From Gemmatimonadota bacterium (GTDB taxonomy: Bacteria; Latescibacterota; UBA2968; UBA8231), in contig PATE01000063.1 in assembly GCA_002712305.1 (NCBI GenBank), positions 56,773 to 120,772 of the forward strand: a DNA stretch of 64,000 bases. Reading direction: 5' to 3'. A model generated the notes under the pieces. That model saw only the letters and a list, made by a program, of their open reading frames with translations, made no database searches and was not told where the DNA came from. The position numbers were made by a program, and so were the translations under genes. Shown here piece after piece: positions 17,069 to 26,200 of this stretch (position 1 is the stretch's first letter; the number at the start of each line of letters is the position of its first letter).

Positions 17069-18253
17069 GTGAAGATCGACCGAATCGAAACGTTCCTCAT
17101 GCATGCCGCTCCACCGGGCCAAGGCGGCTGGGCGGCGCGAAACTGGCTGTTTGTTCGTGTGCACACGGACGACGGCCTCTATGGGATCGGCGAAGCCAGT
17201 GGCTGGCCACGTGTAGTGGAGACAGCCATCCAGGATCTGACACCACTGCTGATCGGTGAGGACCCGCAGAATATCGAGCGGCTATGGAGCAAGATGCTTG
17301 CGGCCATGATGGGGCATGGTATGACGGGCGTGGTGGGGGCCGGCGCCATGACGGGCATCGAGATGGCGTTGTGGGATCTGAAGGGGAAAGCTCTCGGCGT
17401 CCCCGTCTGGAATCTGCTCGGCGGAAGGGTTCGAGATCGCATCCGGATTTACGCGCATGCCCACACGACGCAGGCAGCGCGGGGTCTGGTGGACGCAGGA
17501 TATGACGCCATCAAGACCGGCGGTATTCAGAACTGTGTCGACACCGTAGCCGTCATCCGAGACGAGGTGGGTCCCAAGGTGGATCTGATGGTGGATGTCC
17601 ATGGGCCGCCGTGGTTGACGACGCGCGACGCCATTGCTCTCGGCAAACGTCTGGAACCCTTTGATTTGCTCTTCTACGAAGATCCAGTGGCGCCAGAAAA
17701 CATCGACGCCATCGCCCGTGTCGCCGACGCAGTCGATCTACCCATCGCTGCCGGTGAACGGCACGCCATGATCTGGGGCGTGCGTGAACTCATCGAGCGC
17801 GAGATCATCGATGTCGTCCAGCCCGATACGGGACGTGCCGGCGGCCTGTCGCAGATGAAGAAGATCGCCGCCATGGCGGAGGCGCACTATATCACGATGG
17901 CCCCACACGATGGGTCCCTCGGCCCCGTAGCAGAGATGGCTGCCGTCCATCTGCTGGCCACCATTCCCAACTTCCTCATCCTCGAACACCTGGCTGACGA
18001 TGTACCTCAGAGGTATGAGGTGATGATGGGTCAGCCCGTCATCGAGGCGGGGCACATCCTGGTTCCGGATACACCCGGCCTCGGAATCGACATCGTGGAG
18101 GAGGCGATCGCAGCCTATCCGTCCGAGACGAATGTCTCGTTCCCCGAGGACACCTACGACTACGCCTACGTTCAGGCCCGTCAGGGCAGGGCGCACTGGC
18201 TTTCCAGCGAGGTCAAGCCACCGCCATCGTATCGCGCCGGACATATCTTTTAG
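17069..18253 (+). CDS. Mandelate racemase/muconate lactonizing enzyme family dehydratase
   Basis: 394 residues from a GTG; the N-terminus MKIDRIETFL is the normal start of the enolase-superfamily capping domain. The barrel carries the three metal ligands on successive strands: MVDVHG (Asp), FYEDPVAPEN (Glu) and AAGERHAM (Glu). A catalytic His is visible in MAPHDGSLGP. This pattern, with GER at the third ligand, fits acid-sugar dehydratases such as D-galactonate or D-mannonate/gluconate dehydratases; the exact substrate is not determinable. It stands alone on the plus strand, divergent from the polyprenyl synthase operon and convergent with glcE. A role in sugar-acid catabolism is inferred. 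Confidence 0.87.
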   Translation: MKIDRIETFLMHAAPPGQGGWAARNWLFVRVHTDDGLYGIGEASGWPRVVETAIQDLTPLLIGEDPQNIERLWSKMLAAMMGHGMTGVVGAGAMTGIEMALWDLKGKALGVPVWNLLGGRVRDRIRIYAHAHTTQAARGLVDAGYDAIKTGGIQNCVDTVAVIRDEVGPKVDLMVDVHGPPWLTTRDAIALGKRLEPFDLLFYEDPVAPENIDAIARVADAVDLPIAAGERHAMIWGVRELIEREIIDVVQPDTGRAGGLSQMKKIAAMAEAHYITMAPHDGSLGPVAEMAAVHLLATIPNFLILEHLADDVPQRYEVMMGQPVIEAGHILVPDTPGLGIDIVEEAIAAYPSETNVSFPEDTYDYAYVQARQGRAHWLSSEVKPPPSYRAGHIF

Positions 18254-18285
18254 GTCGCAGTACAGGTCGGGTCTTAGAGTCGGAT

Positions 18286-19464
18286 CTACAACCCGGATCG
18301 GCCTGGATTCAGGATCCCTCCAGGGTCACAAGCAGTCCTCAGTCGCTGATTGAGGCGCTTCAATCCCGGTTCAAGGGACGGCATGCCAAGCTCATTGGGA
18401 TCATCGGGCGAAGTGGCGACACGCCAAGCGATCGCGCCATGGCGTTCGGCGATGCGGTGTCCATCGAGGGTTTGTTCAGGTGGCGCAAGGGCCCAGACCA
18501 GACCGCCTCCCCAATCCACGAAATAGTCGTCCACCTGTGCCGCCTGCAGGTCGTGTACCAACGCAACCCAATGACCTGCGGGCAACACGAACCGCCACAC
18601 CCTGCCGGAGGACTGGCGCAGGGCTTCGACTTCGCGCAGTTGCGACCAGAAGTTGGCAGACTCGATCTGGGGCAATTCCTCTTCCACATCCACATCGCGT
18701 GCGATCGCATCGATCTGCGGCTGCAGGCCGCGATCACTCCCCTCAAGTCGTAGGGACACCCCGCGGTGAGGGGCGAATGCGATACCCGTGAGGTCCTCAG
18801 GTCTCTGAGCCAGCTCGAGCATGACCCGCCGCGCCGTCTCCAGGTCCTGCCTGGCCAGCAGCAGCGTGCGTTGTGTCTGTGGACGTGGCCATAACTTGAA
18901 ACAGATCTCCGTGATCAGGCCCAGTGATCCGAAACTCCCCGTCAGCCCGCGCCACAGGTCGAATCCCGTAACGTTTTTTACGACCCGACCGCCGGTGCGG
19001 ACCAAACGACCCTGACCGTCGACGAACTGGAGTCCCAACACGAAGTCTCGAACGCCGCCGGCGCGGAATCGCCGTGGCCCCGCCAACCCCACAGCGACGG
19101 TACCGCCGGCAGTGGCGGTGTCGCGCCAATGAACCGGCTCGAAGGCAAGGTGCTGACCCTCATCAGACAGCAACTGCTCGATCTGCCGCAGAGGAGTACC
19201 TGCACCCACGACCAGAACCAATTCACCTGGCTCATAGCTGACGATGCCTGACAGGGCATCCAGCGAGATGACCTGCTCTGTAGGTTGCTTGGACCCTCGA
19301 CAACCCAGATCCCATTTGCTGTTACCGGCTCTCGTGGTGAGGACGGTCTGCTTTTGCGCCGCCTCTTTGACGAAACCCGCAAGTTGTGATGCGTCCTGTG
19401 GGCGCAGGATCTGGTTGGCCACCTCAGAAGCGGTCCAGTTCGGGGAACGGGCGCTGGCCTCCAT
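18286..19464 (-). CDS. glcE: Glycolate oxidase FAD-binding subunit GlcE-like
   Basis: About 392 residues from the ATG at 19464; an ATG at 19488 is also in frame. The FAD-binding domain has the p-cresol methylhydroxylase-type signature: VGAGTPLRQIEQLLSDEGQ, then TATAGGTVAVGLAGPRRFRAGGVRDFVLG. GGRVVKNVTGFDLWRGLTGSFGSLGLITE matches GlcE closely. The C-terminal GGILNPGR is typical of GlcD/GlcE proteins. With GlcD and the iron-sulfur subunit GlcF it oxidises glycolate (or D-lactate) and passes electrons to the quinone pool. It overlaps the end of glcD by 41 bp, so the two are coupled. No glcF is visible in this window, which is odd, because downstream lies only the convergent dehydratase. Confidence 0.9.
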   Translation of the reverse strand: MEASARSPNWTASEVANQILRPQDASQLAGFVKEAAQKQTVLTTRAGNSKWDLGCRGSKQPTEQVISLDALSGIVSYEPGELVLVVGAGTPLRQIEQLLSDEGQHLAFEPVHWRDTATAGGTVAVGLAGPRRFRAGGVRDFVLGLQFVDGQGRLVRTGGRVVKNVTGFDLWRGLTGSFGSLGLITEICFKLWPRPQTQRTLLLARQDLETARRVMLELAQRPEDLTGIAFAPHRGVSLRLEGSDRGLQPQIDAIARDVDVEEELPQIESANFWSQLREVEALRQSSGRVWRFVLPAGHWVALVHDLQAAQVDDYFVDWGGGLVWALAPPEQTLDGHRIAERHGAIAWRVATSPDDPNELGMPSLEPGLKRLNQRLRTACDPGGILNPGRSGL

Positions 19465-20929
19465 GCACGTGAGTTCTCCCCTCGGCACACAGCCGCAGCT
19501 GGGGGTAGACCTTGCCCGGATTCAGCAGGTGATCCGGATCGAAGGTATCACGAATCTCCTCCTGCAGATCCAGATCGTCGTCGGTGAACATGCACGGCAT
19601 GAGGTCTCTTTTCTCGACGCCGATTCCATGTTCGCCCGATAGCACACCTCCTACTGCGACGCAGAGCTTCAGGATTTCTGCACCCAGCTCCTCGGCCTTT
19701 TCAAGATCTCCCGACTTGTTCCCGTCATACAACACCAGCGGATGAAGATTGCCATCCCCGGCATGGAAGACATTGGCCACCTGCAGGCCAAAGATCTGAG
19801 ACAACTCTTCGATCCTGCCCAACACCGCAGACAGTTGTCCCCGCGGAATCGTGCCGTCCATGCAGTAGTAGTCAGGTGATACGCGCCCCATCGCAGGAAA
19901 AGCAGCCTTGCGACCTGCCCAGAGTTTCTGACGCGCTTCGGTGGTTGTCGCATGCGTCAACTGTGTTGCCCCGGCATCTCGCAGACACTGTTCGACGGCT
20001 TCGATCTGGGCAGCCACCTCCGATGAAGGGCCGTCGATTTCGACCAACAGAAGGGCCGCCACACCACGCGGATAGCCGCATCCTATAAAATCCTCCACCG
20101 CTTCAATCGACAGCCGATCCATGATTTCCATCCCTGCCGGAACGATTCCGGAACCGATCACACTGGCTACGGCGCCACCGGCCGCTTCGACGCTGTCGAA
20201 GGCAGCCATCATCGCCTGCGAAGACTCAGGTGTTCGCAGGATGCGCAGTGTGGCCTGCGTGATGATGCCGAGCAGTCCCTCTGAACCGGTAAACAACGCC
20301 AACAGGTCGAACCCTGATCGTTCAAGCGCAGGTCCCCCGAGTTCGACGATTTCGCCATCGCTGAGCACGAGTTGCAGACCCAGAAGATTGTTGGTCGTGG
20401 TTCCGTACTTCAGACAATGGACGCCACCAGAATTCTCGGCGACGTTGCCACCGACGGTGCACGCAATCTGGCTCGACGGATCAGGGGCGTAGTAATAACC
20501 CTCGCCCGCTACGGCGTGGGTGACGGCGAGATTGGTGACGCCCGGTTCGACGGTGACGCAACGATGATCGTAGTCGATGTGCAGAATTCGGTTCATGCGG
20601 GCGAGGCTCAACACCAGACCATCGGCAACGGCCAACGCACCCCCTGACAGTCCGGTGCCAGCACCCCAGGGAACGATGGGGACCGCCAACTGCCCGCAAG
20701 CGATCACGACTGATTGGACCTGCTGTGTCGTGGCCGGTAGGGCGACGGCGATCGGCGCCTGTCGATAGGCGGCCAAGCCGTCACACTCGTACACGGCAAG
20801 CTCTTCATCGCTCAACAGCAACTGCCCGGAGCGGGCAAGGTCGGGCAACGCCTTTCGTAACGCTTTCCGCGTCGACTCGCGCTGGTGCCTGCCCATGCTG
20901 TGCGGGCCGGCTCGTTCAGTCGAGTCCAT
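19424..20929 (-). CDS. glcD: Glycolate oxidase/FAD-linked D-2-hydroxy acid dehydrogenase subunit GlcD
   Basis: About 501 residues from the ATG at 20929. Starts at 20971 (longer overlap with the upstream gene) and 20896 are possible. PIVPWGAGTGLSGGALAVADGLVLSL is the FAD pyrophosphate-binding motif. CTVGGNVAENSGGVHCLKYG and FTGSEGLLGIITQATLRI follow in normal order. The substrate-side motif VFHAGDGNLHPLVLYD contains the conserved His, and SGEHGIGVEKR is the C-terminal signature. Length matches GlcD (about 500). It catalyses flavin-dependent oxidation of glycolate or a similar 2-hydroxy acid. It lies between the PLP-enzyme gene (14-bp overlap) and glcE (41-bp overlap). Confidence 0.92.
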   Translation of the reverse strand: MDSTERAGPHSMGRHQRESTRKALRKALPDLARSGQLLLSDEELAVYECDGLAAYRQAPIAVALPATTQQVQSVVIACGQLAVPIVPWGAGTGLSGGALAVADGLVLSLARMNRILHIDYDHRCVTVEPGVTNLAVTHAVAGEGYYYAPDPSSQIACTVGGNVAENSGGVHCLKYGTTTNNLLGLQLVLSDGEIVELGGPALERSGFDLLALFTGSEGLLGIITQATLRILRTPESSQAMMAAFDSVEAAGGAVASVIGSGIVPAGMEIMDRLSIEAVEDFIGCGYPRGVAALLLVEIDGPSSEVAAQIEAVEQCLRDAGATQLTHATTTEARQKLWAGRKAAFPAMGRVSPDYYCMDGTIPRGQLSAVLGRIEELSQIFGLQVANVFHAGDGNLHPLVLYDGNKSGDLEKAEELGAEILKLCVAVGGVLSGEHGIGVEKRDLMPCMFTDDDLDLQEEIRDTFDPDHLLNPGKVYPQLRLCAEGRTHVHGGQRPFPELDRF

Positions 20930-21950
20930 CGAGGGCGGGTGTTTCCAACCCGAGTTCATCGGCGTAGGCAAACAGCGCCGGTGTTCCTCCCGTGTGGAGG
21001 AAGACGATGGTATGGTCCTTCGTCCACCATCCCCGATCGATGTGGGCCATCAGGCCTGCCATGGTCTTGCCCGAATAGCAGGGATCCAGCAGCAACCCTT
21101 CGGTCTGTGCTGTGACCTGCAAGGCCTGTTGGGAACCTTCGGTGACAATCCCGTATCCCTCACCGACAAACTCTGCATAACTCTCCAGATCTTTTGTTGT
21201 CACCTCGACATCAAGGTCGAGAATCCGGGCATGTCTTTCGGCCAGTTCCACATGTTGTTTCGCCGCCTTCTCGTCGTCGCGCTCGCTTGGGCTGACCCCC
21301 ACAACTCGCCACGGCAGGCCCAAGGCACGCGCCGCCACGACAAGCCCAGTATGCGTGTGGGCACCTGAGCAGACGTAGATCGCATCGGGTGTTACGTCCA
21401 TCGACTGCAGTTGATCGTAGAGTTCGCAGAAGCCGTCTACATAGGCGATTCCCCGATAGTCGGCACCGTCAGACGAGGTGTTGAAGGGGCGGCACCCTTC
21501 GTCGCGAAGACGCTGCATCGTCGCCTTCACCGTGTCGCCTTGCTCGTTCATGGGCGGCAGGTTGATCTCGGCCCCAAACAGGTGACTCAGCAACAGATTA
21601 CCCTGCAGTTGAGCATGAGAATCCTGCCGACCGACGATGACAGATCGCAAGCCGAGACGGGCGGCGACGGCGGCGGTCTGACGGGACTGATTCGATTGGG
21701 CCGCTGCGCTGTGAAGCAAGACATCGCACTTGGCTTCCACGGCCTGGGCGATGGAGTATTCGAACTCTCGGATCTTGTTTCCACCCATGGCCATCCCCGT
21801 CAGATCCTCTCGCTTGATGAGGATTCGGGGACCGCCGAGGGACTCACTCAAGCGCGGGGCCTCCTGCAGGGGGGTCGGCAGCGTCGCCAGCGACAGCCGT
21901 GGCAAGCTCGCCAGTCGCTGCCGCAGTTCAGAGACATCATACGTGGTCAA
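20916..21950 (-). CDS. PLP-dependent D-cysteine desulfhydrase/ACC deaminase-family enzyme
   Basis: 344 residues of fold-type II PLP enzyme. The PLP lysine is in the motif MAMGGNKIREFEY near residue 57. SAAAQSNQSRQTAAVAARLGL follows, with the Ser/Asn contacts typical of ACC deaminase and D-cysteine desulfhydrase. HTGGTPALFAY at the C-terminus binds the PLP phosphate. D-cysteine desulfhydrase releases pyruvate, H2S and ammonia; ACC deaminase opens the cyclopropane ring. Choosing between them needs alignment, but the size and sequence style favour D-cysteine desulfhydrase-like or a related L-cysteate sulfo-lyase. It is the first gene before glcD-glcE and overlaps glcD, so coregulation is likely. 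Confidence 0.85.
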   Translation of the reverse strand: MTTYDVSELRQRLASLPRLSLATLPTPLQEAPRLSESLGGPRILIKREDLTGMAMGGNKIREFEYSIAQAVEAKCDVLLHSAAAQSNQSRQTAAVAARLGLRSVIVGRQDSHAQLQGNLLLSHLFGAEINLPPMNEQGDTVKATMQRLRDEGCRPFNTSSDGADYRGIAYVDGFCELYDQLQSMDVTPDAIYVCSGAHTHTGLVVAARALGLPWRVVGVSPSERDDEKAAKQHVELAERHARILDLDVEVTTKDLESYAEFVGEGYGIVTEGSQQALQVTAQTEGLLLDPCYSGKTMAGLMAHIDRGWWTKDHTIVFLHTGGTPALFAYADELGLETPALDGLD

Positions 21951-22102
21951 GGGCGTTTTCTCCTCGAGAGGCAGGGCATTGCCACGCGTAACTTCACGCC
22001 CTACATTCAGTTACGCAAATCGACTACCCCACCCGCTTGGGTCAATAGTGTCTAATCCGTTGTCCCGCAGGGGGTTGAGATCGTCCTCCCATCCTCAGGA
22101 CG

Positions 22103-24466
22103 ATGCCAACACCGACCCCCCGAACCACAGGAGTCCGGCCCCCAGTTTTGGATCTCGTCGAGCCCATCCCCGAGCATCTCGACACCCCTCTGAGGCAAGA
22201 ACTCCACCCGGGCGAACTACCCCTCGTCCTTCTGATCGCCGACATCGCTACTGACGGCAACTTTGCCGAATCGGTCCTCACCGTCACCGATGAGCGACTG
22301 CTGATCCTGCACGCCAACGGATCCGACGTGCCCGTCGTGGAGAGTATCTCCATCGATCGTGTTTTGCGCGTGCAGACACGGAATCACGTGGGCAGTGGGT
22401 CTCTGGTGGCCGACCTCGACGAAGGAACGCGCGAATTGGTGCGTTTCTCGCAGGGCGCCTACTTCAAGTTCTCTTCTGTGCCGCAGGCGGTCGAGGCACT
22501 TCTGACCCGTCCGTCTGAAGAGATTGCCGAAGAGCCTGATGCGGAACGCGCCATACCGCCGCGCCGCATCGAACACTGTGAAACGTGCGGCCGTGCCCTC
22601 AAACAAGGCACGAAGGTCTGCCCGAACTGCATCAAGAAACGGGAGACATTCTGGCGCCTGTTCTCTTACGTTCGACCCTACAAGAAGATCGCCCTCTTCG
22701 GCTTCGGGCTGACCCTGACGATGACCTTCGTCGGTCTACTGCCGCCACAGTTGAACCTGATCCTCATCGACGATGTGATCACGCCCGTCATCGTCGAATA
22801 CATGGAGACAGGCGCCGACGGCATTCCGAAGCAGAAGCTCACTCCCGATGATCCAAAAACGCCACCCGCCGAGCAGGCAAAGCTGCTGATCTGGGTCGTG
22901 GCAGGGCTTTTCAGCATTCACTTCGGCCGCTTGCTCATCAACGCCACCCGCTCCTATACCCTGGGCTGGCTGGGCCAGCGCATCACCTACGATCTGCAGA
23001 CGGAGATCTTCAACTACCTGCAGTTCCTGTCCCTGTCGTTCTATTCCCAGCACAGTACGGGCCGCATTATGACGCGGGTGACCAGCGACACCGAGCGGAT
23101 GCGGGGCTTCATCACCACCGGCTTTCAGGACATGGTCATCGCCATCCTGACCCTGATCGGCATCGGTGCGATGCTGTTCTGGATGAACTGGGAGCTGGCC
23201 CTGCTGGCCTTGATCCCCACGCCGATCATGCTCATCGTCACCCAGATCTATCGCAAGCGCATCCACTGGACCTTCCATACGATCTGGCGCCGCATCGCTT
23301 CGTTGAACTCACAGCTGGCCGACACGATTCCCGGCGTGAAGGTGGTCAAGGCCTTCGCGCAGGAAGATCGCGAAAGGAAGCGCTTCGATCGGCGCAACAC
23401 CGAGCTGCGTGACTCACGCATGGAGTCGGTGAAGATGAAGGCGTATTTCGTTCCCGGCATCGCCTTCATCACCGCCATGGGATCGGTGATCCTGTGGTGG
23501 TTCGGTGGCAACCGTGTTTTGGAGAACACCCTTTCTCTCGGTCAGCTGCAGGCATTCATCGCATACATGGTCATGTTCTACGGTCCAGTGCGCGAACTGA
23601 GCGTCCTGTCCGATCAACTCGAATCGGCGGCGACGACGGCAGAGCGGGTCTTCGAGATCCTCGACACCGAACCCGACGTGACCGACCCCGTCGACGCCAC
23701 CGACCCGGGCGTTCTGCAGGGACACGTCGAGTTTCGAAATGTGTCGTTTACCTACGACGGTTTCGCCCGAATTCTCGACCGCGTCACCTTCGATGTCGAA
23801 CCGGGTGAAATGATCGGCCTTGTCGGTCCTTCCGGTGCAGGCAAGTCAACTCTCGTGAATCTGATCTCCCGCTTCTTCGACGCCTCCGACGGCGACGTCT
23901 ACATCGATGGTGAACCGATCACCTCATTACAGCAGGGCAAGCTTCGCTCGCAGATCGGTGTGGTCTTGCAGGAGCCGCTTCTGTTCCAGGGATCGATCGC
24001 ACAGAACATCGCCTATGGTCGACCCGACGCGCCGCACGCCCGCATTATCGCCGCCGCGCGTGCTGCCAATGCCCATGACTTCATCATGAGATTCCCGGAC
24101 GGCTACGATACCGAAGTCGGTGAACGTGGCGGACGACTATCCGGCGGTGAGCGCCAACGGATCTCTATCGCCCGGGCTCTGATCTGCGAACCTATGATTC
24201 TGATTCTCGACGAAGCGACCAGTTCAGTGGATACGGAAACCGAACACGAGATCCAGGAAGCCCTCGAGCGACTCACCGAGAATCGCACGACCTTCGCCAT
24301 CGCCCATCGCTTGTCCACACTCAAGAATGCCGATCGGCTCTTCGTCATGGACAAGGGACGTATTGCCGAGGTGGGCACACACGCCGAATTGCTCGAGAAA
24401 GAAGATGGCGTCTATCGACGACTCGTCGATATGCAGACCGAGTTGGCGAAGGTGAGAGCCGTGTGA
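22103..24466 (+). CDS. ABC exporter with extra N-terminal domain and zinc ribbon
   Basis: 787 residues, well over the 580-620 normal for a half-size exporter. Residues 1-145 are a soluble region of beta-strand character (LLIADIATDGNFAESVLTVT, PVVESISIDRVLRVQT). A zinc ribbon follows near 155-180 (CETCGRALKQGTKVCPNC). The six-helix transmembrane domain covers about 190-510, and the nucleotide-binding domain has Walker A GPSGAGKST, signature LSGGERQR, Walker B MILILDEATSS and the switch His in IAHRLST. The gene overlaps a DUF1854 gene by 4 bp. That pairing is known for ABC exporters annotated as cyanophycin-metabolism associated, but no cyanophycin synthetase is present here. Substrate unknown; a homodimer is expected. 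Confidence 0.92.
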   Translation: MPTPTPRTTGVRPPVLDLVEPIPEHLDTPLRQELHPGELPLVLLIADIATDGNFAESVLTVTDERLLILHANGSDVPVVESISIDRVLRVQTRNHVGSGSLVADLDEGTRELVRFSQGAYFKFSSVPQAVEALLTRPSEEIAEEPDAERAIPPRRIEHCETCGRALKQGTKVCPNCIKKRETFWRLFSYVRPYKKIALFGFGLTLTMTFVGLLPPQLNLILIDDVITPVIVEYMETGADGIPKQKLTPDDPKTPPAEQAKLLIWVVAGLFSIHFGRLLINATRSYTLGWLGQRITYDLQTEIFNYLQFLSLSFYSQHSTGRIMTRVTSDTERMRGFITTGFQDMVIAILTLIGIGAMLFWMNWELALLALIPTPIMLIVTQIYRKRIHWTFHTIWRRIASLNSQLADTIPGVKVVKAFAQEDRERKRFDRRNTELRDSRMESVKMKAYFVPGIAFITAMGSVILWWFGGNRVLENTLSLGQLQAFIAYMVMFYGPVRELSVLSDQLESAATTAERVFEILDTEPDVTDPVDATDPGVLQGHVEFRNVSFTYDGFARILDRVTFDVEPGEMIGLVGPSGAGKSTLVNLISRFFDASDGDVYIDGEPITSLQQGKLRSQIGVVLQEPLLFQGSIAQNIAYGRPDAPHARIIAAARAANAHDFIMRFPDGYDTEVGERGGRLSGGERQRISIARALICEPMILILDEATSSVDTETEHEIQEALERLTENRTTFAIAHRLSTLKNADRLFVMDKGRIAEVGTHAELLEKEDGVYRRLVDMQTELAKVRAV

Positions 24467-24960
24467 CCGAGTCGACTCAATCCACGGACGGATTTCTCGA
24501 TGCCAAGTCGATCCGCATCGAACGCAGCGAAGCCCGTACCCTGACCGTCCATATCGCTGAGGAGCGATACGAAGACGTCAGCGTCCGCCGTGCCTTCCCA
24601 CTGGAGATGGCTGACGCCTTTATCGGTTTGATCGGTGCTGATGGGAAGGAAATCGGGATTATCGAGGACATGGCCTCGATGGAAAGCGGCAGTCGAGAAA
24701 CCCTTGAAGCGGAGTTGCAGCGAACCTACTTCCTCCCCGTGATCACCGACTTTGGTCACTTGGATGAGGAGTTCGGTGTCATCCACGCAGAGGTGGAGAC
24801 AACCAGCGGCCCACGCCACATCGAGATCCGCGGCATTCGCAGCAACATCCGACTTCTGTCCCGGCAACGAGCATTGATCGAGGACACGGATGGCAATCGC
24901 TACGAACTGCGCGACTATCACCGACTCCCAAAGCTTACGCGCGAGATCCTCGGACTTTAG
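24463..24960 (+). CDS. DUF1854-family protein coupled to the ABC exporter
   Basis: 165 residues starting at a GTG that overlaps the ABC stop (GTGA), so translation is probably coupled. No signal peptide or membrane helix is visible; it should be cytosolic. The chain has the DUF1854 features: an early VSVRRAFPLE-type segment, MADAFIGLIGADGKEIGIIEDMA, ETLEAELQRTYFLPVITDF, and a C-terminal half ending RALIEDTDGNRYELRDYHRL. DUF1854 proteins have no established biochemistry but are repeatedly found next to ABC exporters of this class, suggesting an accessory or regulatory subunit. It ends about 30 bp before the end of a convergent damaged gene. Confidence 0.85.
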   Translation: MTESTQSTDGFLDAKSIRIERSEARTLTVHIAEERYEDVSVRRAFPLEMADAFIGLIGADGKEIGIIEDMASMESGSRETLEAELQRTYFLPVITDFGHLDEEFGVIHAEVETTSGPRHIEIRGIRSNIRLLSRQRALIEDTDGNRYELRDYHRLPKLTREILGL

Positions 24961-24991
24961 CCGTCCCCGCTGTTGACGCTAGTTCACAAGT

Positions 24992-25598
24992 TCATCCGCA
25001 TCGAAGTCCGACCGGTAGCTGCGTATAGGCCTGGCTCTGACGCATGAACTCGGCGCGGGTCTCGGTCGTCGGCTCAGCGCGCCACGCATTGTAAGCGTCG
25101 AGCATGCGATCCAGGGCATGCTCCTGGATCGCGGGCAGTGCCGCCTCGTGCGCACCGTGCTCCAGATGAAAGGCTTGTCCCCGAGATAACCGCGGAAGCA
25201 GATCGAGGTGGTGGCGAGCCATGTGATCGAGGACGCCATGGTAGGTCTCGAAATCGTTGGCGAGAGGATCGTTCGCCCCAACCATCGAACAATCCAAACG
25301 CGATCATCCGATGGTCGGCGTTGGCGCGATAGACATCTGCCTTGGACCGATCGGATCCGCCATCCTCCGCCTTACGCTGCACGTCCGTCGGAGACATGGC
25401 CAGATGATCGGTGGTCTCTGTATAGAATTTCCCATCCACCACGCCGTGCAGCAGTCCCGCCATATAGACATTGACCTCCTCATCACCATCAGACTCGCAG
25501 TCGGTTTCGATTCGAGACGTCAGATAGGCGTTGAGGAGGAAGAAAAACATGTTTTTCTGTTCACCGTTGTTGAGATCGACATACGTGGGACTGTCCAT
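24992..25598 (-). pseudogene. Unrecognised conserved-looking protein interrupted by an apparent frameshift
   Basis: Two reading frames together make a plausible protein of about 200 residues. The first starts at the ATG at 25598 ([20 protein letters not shown]), after a GGAG sequence 8 bp upstream. It runs through VNVYMAGLLHGVVDG and VYRANADHRMIAFGLFDGWG. The second continues from about 25275 as GANDPLANDFETYHGVLDHMARHHLD to QSQAYTQLPVGLRCG, with stop at 24992. Adding one G to the GGGG run (CCCC at 25275-25278 on the plus strand) joins them. The protein is acidic to neutral, mainly helical, with no membrane segment. I do not recognise the family. Either the base run is miscounted in the assembly, or the gene is broken. 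Confidence 0.5.
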
Positions 25599-26097
25599 CG
25601 GACCATCTCCGTATCGACGGCGATAGGTGCTGCATCTTCGATAGGATAGCCATAGATCCCGCAACTGATGGCGGGGAATGCGATCTGGGCGATCCGGGCC
25701 TCGGCGGCTATGGCTAGGCTCTGGCGATAATAACTGGCCAGTAGCCGTGCGTCGTCATCAGTGCCTGAATAGATGGGGCCGACGGTATGGATGACATGAC
25801 GGGCGGGAAGGAGGTGGCCACTGGTCAGGCGAGCCGCTCCAGTGGGGCAGCCCCACCCAGGGCTCGACATTCGGCAAGCAACCCTGGCCCGGCGGCACGG
25901 TGAATGGCACCGTCCACACCACCACCGCCGAGAAGACGCGAATTGGCCGCATTCACGATCGCATCAATGTCCAGGCGGGTGATATCACCCCGCAGGATCT
26001 CTACGCGATCGGCGACGTCTCCCGGGTAGTCCCGGCGTGTCTCGATGGCACTCTGCATGCGCACTCCATCAGCGAGCGGGGCGACGGAAGGTATCAC
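25592..26097 (-). pseudogene. Macrodomain (ADP-ribose-binding) gene with frameshift and short C-terminus
   Basis: The first frame (26097 to about 25855) reads [23 protein letters not shown] then [18 protein letters not shown], the exact N-terminal signature of MacroD/YmdB-type macrodomains that remove ADP-ribose from proteins or O-acetyl-ADP-ribose. The frame then shifts. [29 protein letters not shown] and the GIYGYP loop continue in the next frame down to about 25605. The break is at a G-run (CCCC at 25851-25854 on the plus strand). After IAVDT the expected last helix and strand are missing and the sequence runs into the start of the next gene. It is therefore either a decayed gene or one with a base-run error plus an unusual end. 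Confidence 0.65.
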
Positions 26098-26200
26098 CCA
26101 GATTCAGAAGCGGATGTCCGGTACAGAGCGTGAGCCATTGGTACCCACAATCGGCTCGAATGCGCAAGCATGACATCGGTCATGGCAACCGTGACGCCGA

